Below are positions 55,369 through 64,000 of a DNA stretch of 64,000 bases, one piece after another. The notes beneath the pieces were generated by a model that searched no databases, was not told where the DNA came from, and saw only the letters and a list, made by a program, of their open reading frames with translations. How positions within the stretch are numbered: position 1 is the stretch's first letter; every line of letters starts with the position of its first letter. Location of the stretch: assembly GCA_035546295.1 (NCBI GenBank), contig DATKBT010000112.1, forward strand, positions 14,309-78,308, written 5' to 3'. The translations under genes and the position numbers were made by a program. The stretch is from DATKBT01 sp035546295 (GTDB lineage: Bacteria; Acidobacteriota; Thermoanaerobaculia; Multivoradales; Multivoraceae).

Positions 55369-55933
55369 GCGCCGACGGGCAGAGCGGTCGGAGCGCTGCG
55401 CAGCCGCCCTCGCCAGCGCGTTTCTCGGCAATTCGCCTCGACCTTCCCACGGCCCAATGTCGACGGGTTGATGGATCGACGGGTCGACAGGGCGACCGGG
55501 GCCGGAGCGCGGAGGGGTTTGAACGGCTCAGTGTCTTCAACGGCCCATCGGGCGCCCCTCCGCTCCGTGGGGCCGGCATCCCCTTTGCTTCCTTCCCCGT
55601 CCCGTTGGGCTCCCTCCCTCGGAAGGACCCTGCCGCTCGGCTCCCTCGCGCACCGCCGGTCGGCGCGGCGGCTCTCCTCGGCCGCCTTCGTAACCCGCTG
55701 AGCCGGCGGCGGGAATAGATCTGCGCGCGAGATTGTCATATGTGGTGCGACCCAGACTTGACAAGAACCTGCTTAGGTTCTAGTCTGGTCAAGCGGGGGA
55801 TTCCCGGAACGGCGGGTGGGTAGTCGTCGGACGAGCGCCGGGCACGCTCCCACCTCTCTTTCAGCACTCAACCGCGGCAGGGCTGGCGACGACGCTGCAC
55901 GAGCCCGGGAACACGAATCGAGGAGCATCGATC
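55369..55933. other. Intergenic region upstream of dnaK
   Basis: 565 bp without a convincing gene. The first about 370 bp have only low-complexity ORFs. The last about 180 bp hold the dnaK promoter and operator (55753-55793) and a leader of about 145 nt with GAGGAG just before the start codon. Confidence 0.6.
55753..55793 (+). promoter_or_regulatory. dnaK promoter with overlapping palindromic operator
   Basis: TTGACA (55758-55763), a 17-bp spacer and TAGTCT (55781-55786) form a near-consensus vegetative promoter. Three nested inverted repeats overlap it: AGAACCT-GCTT-AGGTTCT (55764-55781), CAGACT (55753-55758) with AGTCTG (55782-55787), and CTTGAC (55757-55762) with GTCAAG (55788-55793). CTTGA/TCAAG half-sites recall HspR-type HAIR operators, though the spacing differs. 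Binding here would block RNA polymerase; the HspR-like gene lies just after dnaK. Confidence 0.75.
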
Positions 55934-57826
<1,893 letters not shown>

Positions 57827-58024
57827 GTCGGTCGACGGGTCTTCGGAGGAACGAGGATTCCGGGAGCAGGCCGGCAGCTTCAGCCGACTCGACGATCGTG
57901 AGAATCACCACCGAGCATCGAGCGTTCGCACCGAGCCGGGGCCCATGCGGCCCCGGCCGGTCTGCGCGAGCGCGCTCTCGGTGCGAGCGGTCGTCGAACC
58001 AGCCACCCGATCGGAGGTGATCGC

Positions 58025-58408
58025 GTGCCGCGTCGTTCGAAGCGCAAGTACGTCATGATCAGCTCCGTCGCCGAGCGGTACGACATCCATCCCCAGACGC
58101 TGCGAATGTACGAGCGCGAGGGTTTGCTCAAGCCGCGAAGGAGCGAGGGCAACACGCGCCTCTACGACGATGAGGCGATCGCTCGCCTGGAGTCGATCCT
58201 CATCCTGACGCGCGACATGGGCGTGAACCTGGCGGGCGTCGAGGTGATCCTCCGGCTGCAGGAGCAGCTGGAAGCGATGGCGGCGGAGCGCGACCGCCTC
58301 CGCGAGCTCCTGGATCGGCAAGCGAGAGAGCGCTCGACGGCGATCCTGCGCAAGCACGCGCTGGTGCGGATTCGCTCGGCGCCGCTGGTCAAGCGAGGCG
58401 AGTCCTGA
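58025..58408 (+). CDS. hspR: HspR-like MerR-family heat-shock repressor
   Basis: 127 aa from GTG 58025 (GGAGGTGATC upstream). The MerR DNA-binding part reads VMISSVAERYDIHPQTLRMY, EREGLLKPRRSEGNTRLYDD, followed by a short coiled coil (LRLQEQLEAMAAERDRLREL). Its position directly after dnaK is typical of HspR. HspR uses DnaK as corepressor at dnaK-type promoters; the palindromic dnaK promoter here is the obvious target. The C-terminal end is short and basic. Confidence 0.88.
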   Translation: MPRRSKRKYVMISSVAERYDIHPQTLRMYEREGLLKPRRSEGNTRLYDDEAIARLESILILTRDMGVNLAGVEVILRLQEQLEAMAAERDRLRELLDRQARERSTAILRKHALVRIRSAPLVKRGES

Positions 58409-58602
58409 GCCTGGCGCGCGATCTCGGGGCCGAACGGTCGCGCGGCTCGTCCAGGACGGGACCGTGCCGTCGCATCGCCGTTTGCGGGCCCGATCGAGTC
58501 GCCGCTCTCGACCGGCCTCCGGCCAGTCGCGAGATCTGAGCGGATCGGTGACGCTCTCGCGCGCCGTCGGCCGGAAGCCTTCGGCGCGCCCGGAGCGACT
58601 GG

Positions 58603-58608
58603 TAAGCT
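58603..58608 (+). promoter_or_regulatory. -10-like hexamer TAAGCT, 8 nt before start codon
   Basis: TAAGCT-CCGCGCCG-ATG precedes the DnaC-like gene, with no Shine-Dalgarno in between. Confidence 0.45.
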
Positions 58609-58616
58609 CCGCGCCG

Positions 58617-59426
58617 ATGGAGTTTCGCTGTCCCACCTGCCGCGACCGTGGCTGGGTCGTCGATCTCGGCGGAGAGGGTTCGGGAACCGCCAAACGGTGT
58701 GACTGTGGCGGACGCAGCGCTCCCGAGCGATTGCTCGGCCGCGCCCGTGTGCCCGAGCGCTACCAGGCTTGCCGGCTCGAGAGCTTCCAGGCCACCGGAG
58801 ACGGCGCCGGACAGCTGGCTGCGGCGCTGTCCGCATGCCGCCGCTACGTCGACGGGTTCGTCGAGCCCGACGGCAGGTTCCGTGATTCCGGTCTGCTGCT
58901 TTACGGACGCCCCGGCACCGGCAAGACCCATCTCGCCGTCGGCGTGCTGCACGCGCTGGTCGAGCGCTATCGTCTGCGTGCGCTGTTCGTCGACTTCACC
59001 GAGCTCGTCCACCGCATCCAGGCGAGCTTCGACCCGCAGGCTCCGGAGTCCAAGGGGTCGATCCTCGACGCCGTCCAGGAAGCCGAGCTCCTGGTGCTCG
59101 ACGAGCTCGGCGCGCAGAAGCCCAGCGCCTGGGTCTCCGACATCCTGTACCTGGTGATCAACCACCGGTACGCTCGGCGGCGCGCGACGCTGTTCACGAC
59201 CAACTTCGCGATCGACGAAGCGCCGCGCCTCGCGGATCCGCTCTCGCTCGACCGCGGGGCGGACCCGCCAGGCTCGGGCTCGCGCGGGTGGGAAGCCGAG
59301 GGTCCACTCTCGTACCGCATCTCTGCACGGCTGGTGAGCCGGCTCTGCGAGATGGCCGAGCCGGTTCCGCTCGAGGGTGTCCCGGACTTCCGGCGAGAGG
59401 TGCTCATGCACCAGCTGGGATCCTGA
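58617..59426 (+). CDS. DnaC/DnaI-like replicative helicase loader ATPase
   Basis: 269 aa. An N-terminal zinc finger (CPTCRDRGW ... RCDCGG; Cys 5, 8, 28, 30) is followed by an AAA+ domain with GRPGTGKTHLAVGVLHAL (Walker A), ELLVLDELGAQK (Walker B) and TTNFAID (sensor 1). YRISARLVSRLCEMA is a sensor-2-like arginine region. It likely loads DnaB helicase. IstB-type transposition ATPases share the fold, but no transposase is adjacent and the zinc finger favours a loader. Followed after 1 bp by the SpoIID gene. Confidence 0.85.
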   Translation: MEFRCPTCRDRGWVVDLGGEGSGTAKRCDCGGRSAPERLLGRARVPERYQACRLESFQATGDGAGQLAAALSACRRYVDGFVEPDGRFRDSGLLLYGRPGTGKTHLAVGVLHALVERYRLRALFVDFTELVHRIQASFDPQAPESKGSILDAVQEAELLVLDELGAQKPSAWVSDILYLVINHRYARRRATLFTTNFAIDEAPRLADPLSLDRGADPPGSGSRGWEAEGPLSYRISARLVSRLCEMAEPVPLEGVPDFRREVLMHQLGS

Positions 59427-59427
59427 C

Positions 59428-61722
59428 GTGCAGTCCCGGCGCTCCGCGCTCCCGGGCGCTCTCGTCGTCCTGCTGCTCGCCTGGCTCGCCTGTCGCCCAG
59501 CCGCCATCGACCGGCCGCGCGCGCCGCAGCCGGCGCGTCCCGCCCCGCCGCTGCTGACGCCTGACGAAGAAGCTGCGGACGTGGCTGCGCCGGTCGTAGA
59601 AACTCGTTCCGCGGATGCGGCGGCCCCGACACCGGCCGCGGCGCCCGACATGCTGCCCGCCGCTCCCCCGGCACCGCTGCAGCCGCTGGTCGCTCCGGCG
59701 GCGCTGCCTTCGCTGATCCGGGTCGGGCTCGAGAGTGATCTCGAGGTCGTCACCGTCCCGTGCTGCGATGCCGGCCTCGAGGCCCACGTCCTCGGCGAGA
59801 GCTTCGCGGTGAGCCGCGGCGTGACGATCCGGCCGGCGCCGGAGGCCCGCGGTCTGGGCGTCTTCCGTCTTCAGGTCGGTGCGCTGCGCGACGAGTCGCA
59901 GGCCCATCGCCTCGCCGAGCGGCTGGGCAGCGCGATGGGGGCCTTCTCGGACGTCGTCTTCGACGCCGCCGCCGGCCTGCACAAGGTGCGCGTCGGCTCC
60001 TATTCGGATCGCGGGTCTGCGGACCTCGGCAAACGGCGCCTCGCCGAGCTCGGCGTGCAGGGGGCGTTCACCGTTCACGAGGATCGCGGCCTCGAGAACG
60101 CCGGCCTGCTCGTCGATCAGGGGGCCGGTGGCCGGCGGGTGTCGACGCGCGCGGTCGAGCTGACCACGCCGGCCGGCGTGGTGCGTTACGGCAAGTCCGC
60201 CTACCGCGGTCGGCTGCGCGTCTTTCTCAACGAACGGGGCAGGCTCAACGTCGTCAACGAGCTCGATCTAGAGAGCTACCTGCGAGGAGTCGTACCGATG
60301 GAGCTCGGCCCAGAGCTCTACCCTCAGCTCGATGCACTCAAGGCCCAGGCGGTGGCCGCGCGCACCTACACGGTGCGCAACCTCGGGCGCTTTCGGGGCG
60401 ACGGCTACGACATCTGCGCCACCCCACGGTGTCAGGTCTACGGGGGGATCGCCGTCGAGCACCCGCTGAGCGACCGCGCCATCGCGGAGACGGCGGGCGA
60501 GCTGGCCCTGTTCGAGGGAGTCGCCATCGACGCGCTCTACAGCTCGACTTGCGGTGGTCGGACCGAGGGCGTCTCGTGGGTCTTTCCCGAGAAGAGCGAG
60601 CCGTATCTGTCGAGCGTGCCGTGCGTTGAAGCAGGCGGCAGCCGCTTCGGCTCGGCGGGTGATCGGCCGGCGCTGGGAGCCTGGCTGCTCGAGGTGACCC
60701 TCGGCAGGATCGCGGGCGACGAGCGCGCGCGGCTCGAGGAACGGATTCGTCGGCTCGCGCAGCTGGTCGCGGTGCCGCGGCCGGGGGAGCGCCTGGAATC
60801 GCTCGAGCGTACCGAGGTGAAGCGCTTCCTCGGAACGCAGCTCGACCTGGCGCTCGACACCAGCCTCCTGGCCGCGGGGCCGCCGGGCGCCGCGGCGCGA
60901 GCCGGCTGGACGTCGCGTGATCGGCGCCTCGGGCTGCTCCTCGATGGCGCGCCGCGGACGGCGACCTCCGATCCACCGAGCGCAACGCTCGACGGTGTCG
61001 AAGCCGACGAGCTGGTGATCGAGCTGCTCCGTTACTTCGAGAAGCTCGACCAGGTCGAGGGCGGGTTTCTCGATGCGAACGAGAAGGAGATCGAGATCGC
61101 ACGCGGCGGCCCGGTCGCGCGCCTGACGGTGGCGGCCTCGGTCGGCACCTGGCGCTTCGACGGAACGCGGCAGATCGCAGGAGCTCTCGAGCTGGCGCCC
61201 GGCGATCCGGTCGACCTCTATCTCGTTCGCGGCTCGGTCATCGCCGTCGTCCAGCACGCTTCGAGGGTGGGGGCCTCGGCCGCCGTGCACCACGATCGGC
61301 AGCGCTGGAGCCGTTTCCGGGGACGAGGGCGCGTCGGCCGATCGGTCCAGGAGCGCTTCCCGGGATTCGTGCTGGAGGACCTCGTCGTCCTGGAGCGGGG
61401 AGCCTCGGGACGGGTAGCCAGCCTCGAGCTGGTCGGTCGCGACGGCCGTCGCGAGGTGCTCAGCGGACTGCCCATCCGCTGGACGCTCGACGTGCCCGAC
61501 ACCTGGTTCGAGCTTCACCGCACCCGCTCTGGCTCCGGTGAGGACGGTTGGCTGGTCGAGGGGCGCGGGTGGGGCCATGGCGTCGGCATGTGCCAGGTCG
61601 GCGCTTTCGCGATGGCGCGCCGCGGGCACGACTACCGTCAGATCCTCGAGCACTACTACCGCGGCGTCGAGGTGCGCCGGGTCGGGCAGGCGTCGGTGAC
61701 GGCCGTAGCGGGAGAGCCCTGA
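59428..61722 (+). CDS. SpoIID/LytB-domain protein with SPOR-like domain
   Basis: 764 aa from GTG 59428. The N-terminus is a signal peptide with a possible lipobox cysteine (LVVLLLAWLAC; Trp at -3 is unusual). A Pro/Ala linker and a SPOR-like repeat (FRLQVGALRDESQAHRLAER; HKVRVGSYSDRGSADLGKRR, about residues 145-215) follow. The SpoIID domain (RVFLNERGRLNVVNELDLES, YLRGVVPMEL, LKAQAVAARTYTV) resumes at the C-terminus with GWGHGVGMCQVGAFAMARRG. A long insertion (about residues 415-640) separates the two halves. SpoIID enzymes are lytic transglycosylases on denuded glycans, and SPOR binds the same glycans at septa. Likely a division or amidase partner protein. Confidence 0.88.
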   Translation: MQSRRSALPGALVVLLLAWLACRPAAIDRPRAPQPARPAPPLLTPDEEAADVAAPVVETRSADAAAPTPAAAPDMLPAAPPAPLQPLVAPAALPSLIRVGLESDLEVVTVPCCDAGLEAHVLGESFAVSRGVTIRPAPEARGLGVFRLQVGALRDESQAHRLAERLGSAMGAFSDVVFDAAAGLHKVRVGSYSDRGSADLGKRRLAELGVQGAFTVHEDRGLENAGLLVDQGAGGRRVSTRAVELTTPAGVVRYGKSAYRGRLRVFLNERGRLNVVNELDLESYLRGVVPMELGPELYPQLDALKAQAVAARTYTVRNLGRFRGDGYDICATPRCQVYGGIAVEHPLSDRAIAETAGELALFEGVAIDALYSSTCGGRTEGVSWVFPEKSEPYLSSVPCVEAGGSRFGSAGDRPALGAWLLEVTLGRIAGDERARLEERIRRLAQLVAVPRPGERLESLERTEVKRFLGTQLDLALDTSLLAAGPPGAAARAGWTSRDRRLGLLLDGAPRTATSDPPSATLDGVEADELVIELLRYFEKLDQVEGGFLDANEKEIEIARGGPVARLTVAASVGTWRFDGTRQIAGALELAPGDPVDLYLVRGSVIAVVQHASRVGASAAVHHDRQRWSRFRGRGRVGRSVQERFPGFVLEDLVVLERGASGRVASLELVGRDGRREVLSGLPIRWTLDVPDTWFELHRTRSGSGEDGWLVEGRGWGHGVGMCQVGAFAMARRGHDYRQILEHYYRGVEVRRVGQASVTAVAGEP

Positions 61723-61835
61723 GCGCGTGCGGGGCTGACCGATGTGCGTCCGTTGGGCTTCGGGCGGGTGCTAACGTCTGCCAGCCCCGCCGCTCACCGG
61801 CGGCCGGTGCGGCCGTCCGGCGAGACCTGATCCCG

Positions 61836-62813
61836 ATGCACGATCTCGACCTCGATGCGCTCCTCGCCGGACTCGCCGAGCGCAGGCCGCGAGAGCTCGG
61901 CCGGGCGATCTCGGTGGTGGAGAGGGGCGGGCGCCAGGCCGCCGAGCTGGTGCGCCGGGTGACGCGCCGGGGACAAAACGCCGCGGTGGTGGGAGTCACC
62001 GGGCCTCCCGGCGCCGGCAAGAGCACGCTGGTGGACCGGTTGGCTCGAGCCCGGCGAGCCGAGGGAGAGACGGTCGGAATCCTGGCAGTCGATCCGACCA
62101 GCCCGTTCTCGGGCGGCGCCCTGCTCGGGGATCGGATCCGCATGCAGGAGCTGTACACCGACCCCGGGGTGTTCATCCGGTCGATGGCGACGCGTGGCGC
62201 CATGGGGGGGCTGGCGCGCGCCACCCGGGACGCGGTCGACCTGCTCGACGCGTCGGGCTTCGATTGGATTCTCGTCGAGACGGTCGGGGTGGGTCAGGAC
62301 GAGGTCGACGTGGTGCGCACGGTCGACACCGTCGTCCTCGCCACCGTGCCGGGGCTCGGCGACGAGATCCAGGCGATCAAGGCCGGCATCATGGAGATCG
62401 CCGACGTCTTCGTGATCAACAAGTCCGATCGCGCGGGCGCCGACGCCACGCTGCGCGATCTTCGCTCCATGCTGCAGATGAGCGAGCCGCGCGGCTGGAA
62501 GCCGCCGATCGTACAGACCGTGGCGAGCGAGAACCGCGGGACCGAAGAGCTGGTCGACGCGATCGACGCGCACCGCGTGTACCTGGAGCAGAGCAGCGAG
62601 AAGAGCGCCCGGCGTCTCCAGCAGCTTCGGCTCCGCGTCGAGACGCTGCTCAAGGAGCGCGTCCTCGAGGCCGCGAACCGCGGGCACGCGCTCGAAGAGG
62701 AGCTCGCGCGCGGCTTCGAGCGGCACGAGGACCCGTACACCCTCGCCGACCGTCTGTTCGAGAGCGCGGTGCGCGCGGTCGGCGCCGCCGGAGGACGAGG
62801 GGGAGAGGCATGA
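61836..62813 (+). CDS. meaB: MeaB/ArgK-type GTPase, methylmalonyl-CoA mutase chaperone
   Basis: 325 aa from ATG 61836. VVGVTGPPGAGKSTLVDRLA (P-loop), ILAVDPTSPFSGGALLGDRI, MQELYTDPGVFIRSMATRGA, VETVGVGQDEVDVV and FVINKSD are diagnostic. MeaB protects and reactivates adenosylcobalamin-dependent methylmalonyl-CoA mutase. The epimerase gene overlaps it by ATGA; the mutase itself is not in the window. Confidence 0.95.
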   Translation: MHDLDLDALLAGLAERRPRELGRAISVVERGGRQAAELVRRVTRRGQNAAVVGVTGPPGAGKSTLVDRLARARRAEGETVGILAVDPTSPFSGGALLGDRIRMQELYTDPGVFIRSMATRGAMGGLARATRDAVDLLDASGFDWILVETVGVGQDEVDVVRTVDTVVLATVPGLGDEIQAIKAGIMEIADVFVINKSDRAGADATLRDLRSMLQMSEPRGWKPPIVQTVASENRGTEELVDAIDAHRVYLEQSSEKSARRLQQLRLRVETLLKERVLEAANRGHALEEELARGFERHEDPYTLADRLFESAVRAVGAAGGRGGEA

Positions 62814-63226
62814 TCGACAGGATGGATCACATCGGCATCGCGGTGCGCTCGATCGAGGAGGCGCGTGGGCTCTACGAGGCCCTGGGGCTGCGGATCGAGG
62901 AGATCGAAGAGGTTCCGCAAGAGGGCGTTCGAGTCGCCATCATCCCCTGCGGCGGCGCTCGCATCGAGCTGCTCGAGCCAACCAGCGACGACTCCCCGGT
63001 CGCGAAGTTCATCGCTCAGAGGGGTCCGGGAATCCACCACCTCTGCGTCGGCTCGAACGACCTGCGCGCCGACGATCGGGAGCTTCGCCAGCGGGGCTAC
63101 CAGGTGCTGCGAGCGGAGCCCACGCGCGGCGCCGGCGGCGCCTGGGTTCAGTTCGTGCACCCGAAGAGCACCGGCGGGGTCCTGCTCGAGCTCGCCCAGC
63201 CCGACGACCAAGAGGGTCGAGGCTGA
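62810..63226 (+). CDS. mce: Methylmalonyl-CoA epimerase
   Basis: 138 aa vicinal-oxygen-chelate fold. Metal ligands are His in MDHIGIAV, His in GIHHLCVGS and Glu in LLELAQP; IELLEPTSDDSPVAKFI is typical. It interconverts (2R)- and (2S)-methylmalonyl-CoA in propionate metabolism. ATG 62810 overlaps the meaB stop; GGGAGAGG is the ribosome-binding site. Confidence 0.93.
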   Translation: MIDRMDHIGIAVRSIEEARGLYEALGLRIEEIEEVPQEGVRVAIIPCGGARIELLEPTSDDSPVAKFIAQRGPGIHHLCVGSNDLRADDRELRQRGYQVLRAEPTRGAGGAWVQFVHPKSTGGVLLELAQPDDQEGRG

Positions 63227-63251
63227 GCGGGTCGCGCGGGGCAGGCTGGCC

Positions 63252-63285
63252 GCGCGCTGACGTCGCTCGCGCGCTGACGTCGCTC
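63252..63285. repeat. 17-bp perfect tandem duplication
   Basis: GCGCGCTGACGTCGCTC occurs twice without spacer just after the epimerase stop. Confidence 0.9.
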
Positions 63286-63296
63286 GAGGGCAGACG

Positions 63297-63321
63297 CCGC
63301 TCGAGCGGTGAGCCCGCTCAC
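63297..63321. terminator. Palindromes between convergent genes, possible bidirectional terminator
   Basis: CCGCTCGAGCGG (63297-63308) is a perfect 12-bp palindrome. It is followed by GTGAGC-CC-GCTCAC (63308-63321), whose right arm contains the stop codon of the leftward small gene. No T-tract, so terminator function is only suggested. Confidence 0.35.
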
Positions 63322-63632
63322 GGCACCGGCATGCCGAGGTGGTCGTAGACCGACTGGCCGACGCGCCGCTCGAACCTCTGGCAGTAGCTCTCCACCGCAC
63401 CCACCTGCTCGTCCAGGAACAGCCGCTCGACCCGGATCATCGGCACGAACATGGTGGCGAGCCCGATCGCGGGCGGCCCCTCCTCGGCCGCCGCCTGGGC
63501 GATCCAGTCGTCGAAGGACGAGAGGTTCAGTCCACGCATCGTGATGCCGTGCTCGTTCAGCCGCTCGAGGACCCCCCACAGCTTCTCGGTGGGATTCTGC
63601 AAGTGCAGGATGACGATCGAGCCGGGCTCCAT
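63318..63632 (-). CDS. Conserved-looking small hypothetical protein
   Basis: 104 aa, soluble and complete. It begins MEPGSIVILHLQNPTEKLWG with GITMRGLNLSSFDDWI in the middle and FVPMIRVERLFLDEQVGAV near the end. The sequence has normal hydrophobic patterning and low repetition, so it is a real gene. It resembles a short Sm/KOW-like beta barrel followed by a helix, but I cannot assign a family. ATG 63632 follows TACGAT by 8 nt. It is convergent with the epimerase gene. Confidence 0.7.
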   Translation of the reverse strand: MEPGSIVILHLQNPTEKLWGVLERLNEHGITMRGLNLSSFDDWIAQAAAEEGPPAIGLATMFVPMIRVERLFLDEQVGAVESYCQRFERRVGQSVYDHLGMPVP

Positions 63633-63640
63633 GAGCGGGG

Positions 63641-63646
63641 ATCGTA
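63641..63646 (-). promoter_or_regulatory. -10-like hexamer TACGAT, 8 nt before start codon
   Basis: Minus strand TACGAT-CCCCGCTC-ATG upstream of the small hypothetical gene, again without Shine-Dalgarno. Confidence 0.5.
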
Positions 63647-63723
63647 GCAGCGGCTAGAGGCGAGGTCGGAGGGCGGAAGGCTGCTCCAGGGTCGAGGACG
63701 GGCCGCGAGCCCCTCGAGCGTGC

Positions 63724-64000
63724 GAACGCCGGGGAGTCGAGCTCGTGCCGTCCTCCTGGAACCGTTGGAGTCGCGCTTGCGCTGCGCCAACGAGCGCCGG
63801 GGAGTCGAGTCTGTTGCACTCCCCTAGAACCTTGGAGCAGCGCTTGCGCTGCGCCAACGAGCGCCGGGGCCTCGAGTTCGTTGCGCTCCCCTAGAACCTT
63901 GGAGCAGCGCTTGCGCTGCTCCAACGAGCGCCGAGGCCTCGAGTTCGTTGCGCTCCCCTAGAACCTTGGAGCAGCGCTTGCGCTGCTCCAACGAGCGCCG
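63724..64000. repeat. 67-bp tandem repeat array of hairpins, continuing past the window edge
   Basis: Unit boundaries fall at 63724, 63792, 63859, 63926 and 63993 (67-68 bp period). Units 3 and 4 differ at one base; unit 1 is the most diverged. Each unit carries a near-perfect 26-bp inverted repeat; in the best copies TTGGAGCAGCGC and GCGCTGCTCCAA flank TT. A conserved CCCCTAGAACC precedes the hairpin. There are no unique spacers, so it is not CRISPR. ORFs crossing it are artefacts of low stop-codon density. Confidence 0.92.

Noticed and set aside
55227..55739. 170-codon minus-strand frame upstream of dnaK
   Set aside because: Low-complexity basic translation overlapping the end of the DUF4388 gene; no start signal.
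58617..59426. IstB-type transposition ATPase of an insertion sequence
   Set aside because: No IstA-like transposase, terminal repeats or target duplication nearby; the N-terminal zinc finger fits a helicase loader.
63724..64000. CRISPR array
   Set aside because: The whole 67-bp unit is conserved, so there are no unique spacers; no cas genes are present.

Overview
The window is about 64 kb of very GC-rich bacterial chromosome with short intergenic gaps. I see no prophage, transposase, integrase, rRNA, CRISPR array or convincing tRNA. The gene content points to the phylum Acidobacteriota. There are two large secreted proteins that combine a GWxTD-like N-terminal region with the acidobacterial-type VWFA domain, an ADOP-type duplicated permease coupled to a PadR regulator, and several small proteins of acidobacterial flavour. 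A Thermoanaerobaculia or Holophagae-like lineage is my guess; it is inferred from gene families, not from a marker gene.

Left part (1-17 kb): an edge-truncated D-aminoacylase-like amidohydrolase, VWFA protein 1, an ADOP permease with its PadR repressor, an arylsulfotransferase-like beta-propeller protein and VWFA protein 2. Then come a SMUG1-type uracil-DNA glycosylase converging on a membrane-anchored predicted nuclease, an M1-like metallopeptidase with an altered GxMEN motif, and two small membrane proteins. Middle left (17-31 kb): a YbiT/Uup-type ABC-F ATPase divergent from a PBP1b-type penicillin-binding protein, a redox pair (RDD-MauE fusion plus thioredoxin-fold protein), a LuxC/LuxE fatty-acid reductase pair without luciferase, and a large membrane receptor with degenerate cyclase and pseudokinase domains. 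Downstream of the receptor lies a structured candidate RNA ending in a textbook intrinsic terminator.

Middle right (31-51 kb): a PD-(D/E)XK nuclease fused to a DinG/XPD-type helicase, hflK-hflC, a CNT nucleoside transporter, a partner-switching set (SpoIIE-type phosphatase, HATPase anti-sigma kinase, STAS antagonist), DUF4388 protein 1, a dCTP deaminase-family protein and glpX, and a CPBP protease. It also holds a cell-division cluster (EnvC-like activator, S41 protein lacking its catalytic dyad, YibQ-type deacetylase), a YbbA/YbbP-type ABC exporter and mazG. Right part (51-64 kb): a DUF1844/TPR/DUF4388 operon, dnaK with a strong promoter-operator and a downstream hspR-like gene, a DnaC-type loader, a SpoIID/SPOR protein, and meaB plus methylmalonyl-CoA epimerase. 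The window ends inside a 67-bp tandem array of hairpins.

Cross-cutting signals: at least six genes have a TAnnnT hexamer 6-8 nt before the start codon, which suggests leaderless mRNAs. The two VWFA genes share an identical 43-bp 3' end. A 34-bp hairpin element is duplicated near 24.3 kb. Protein-family calls rest on reading motifs by eye; no database search was possible.
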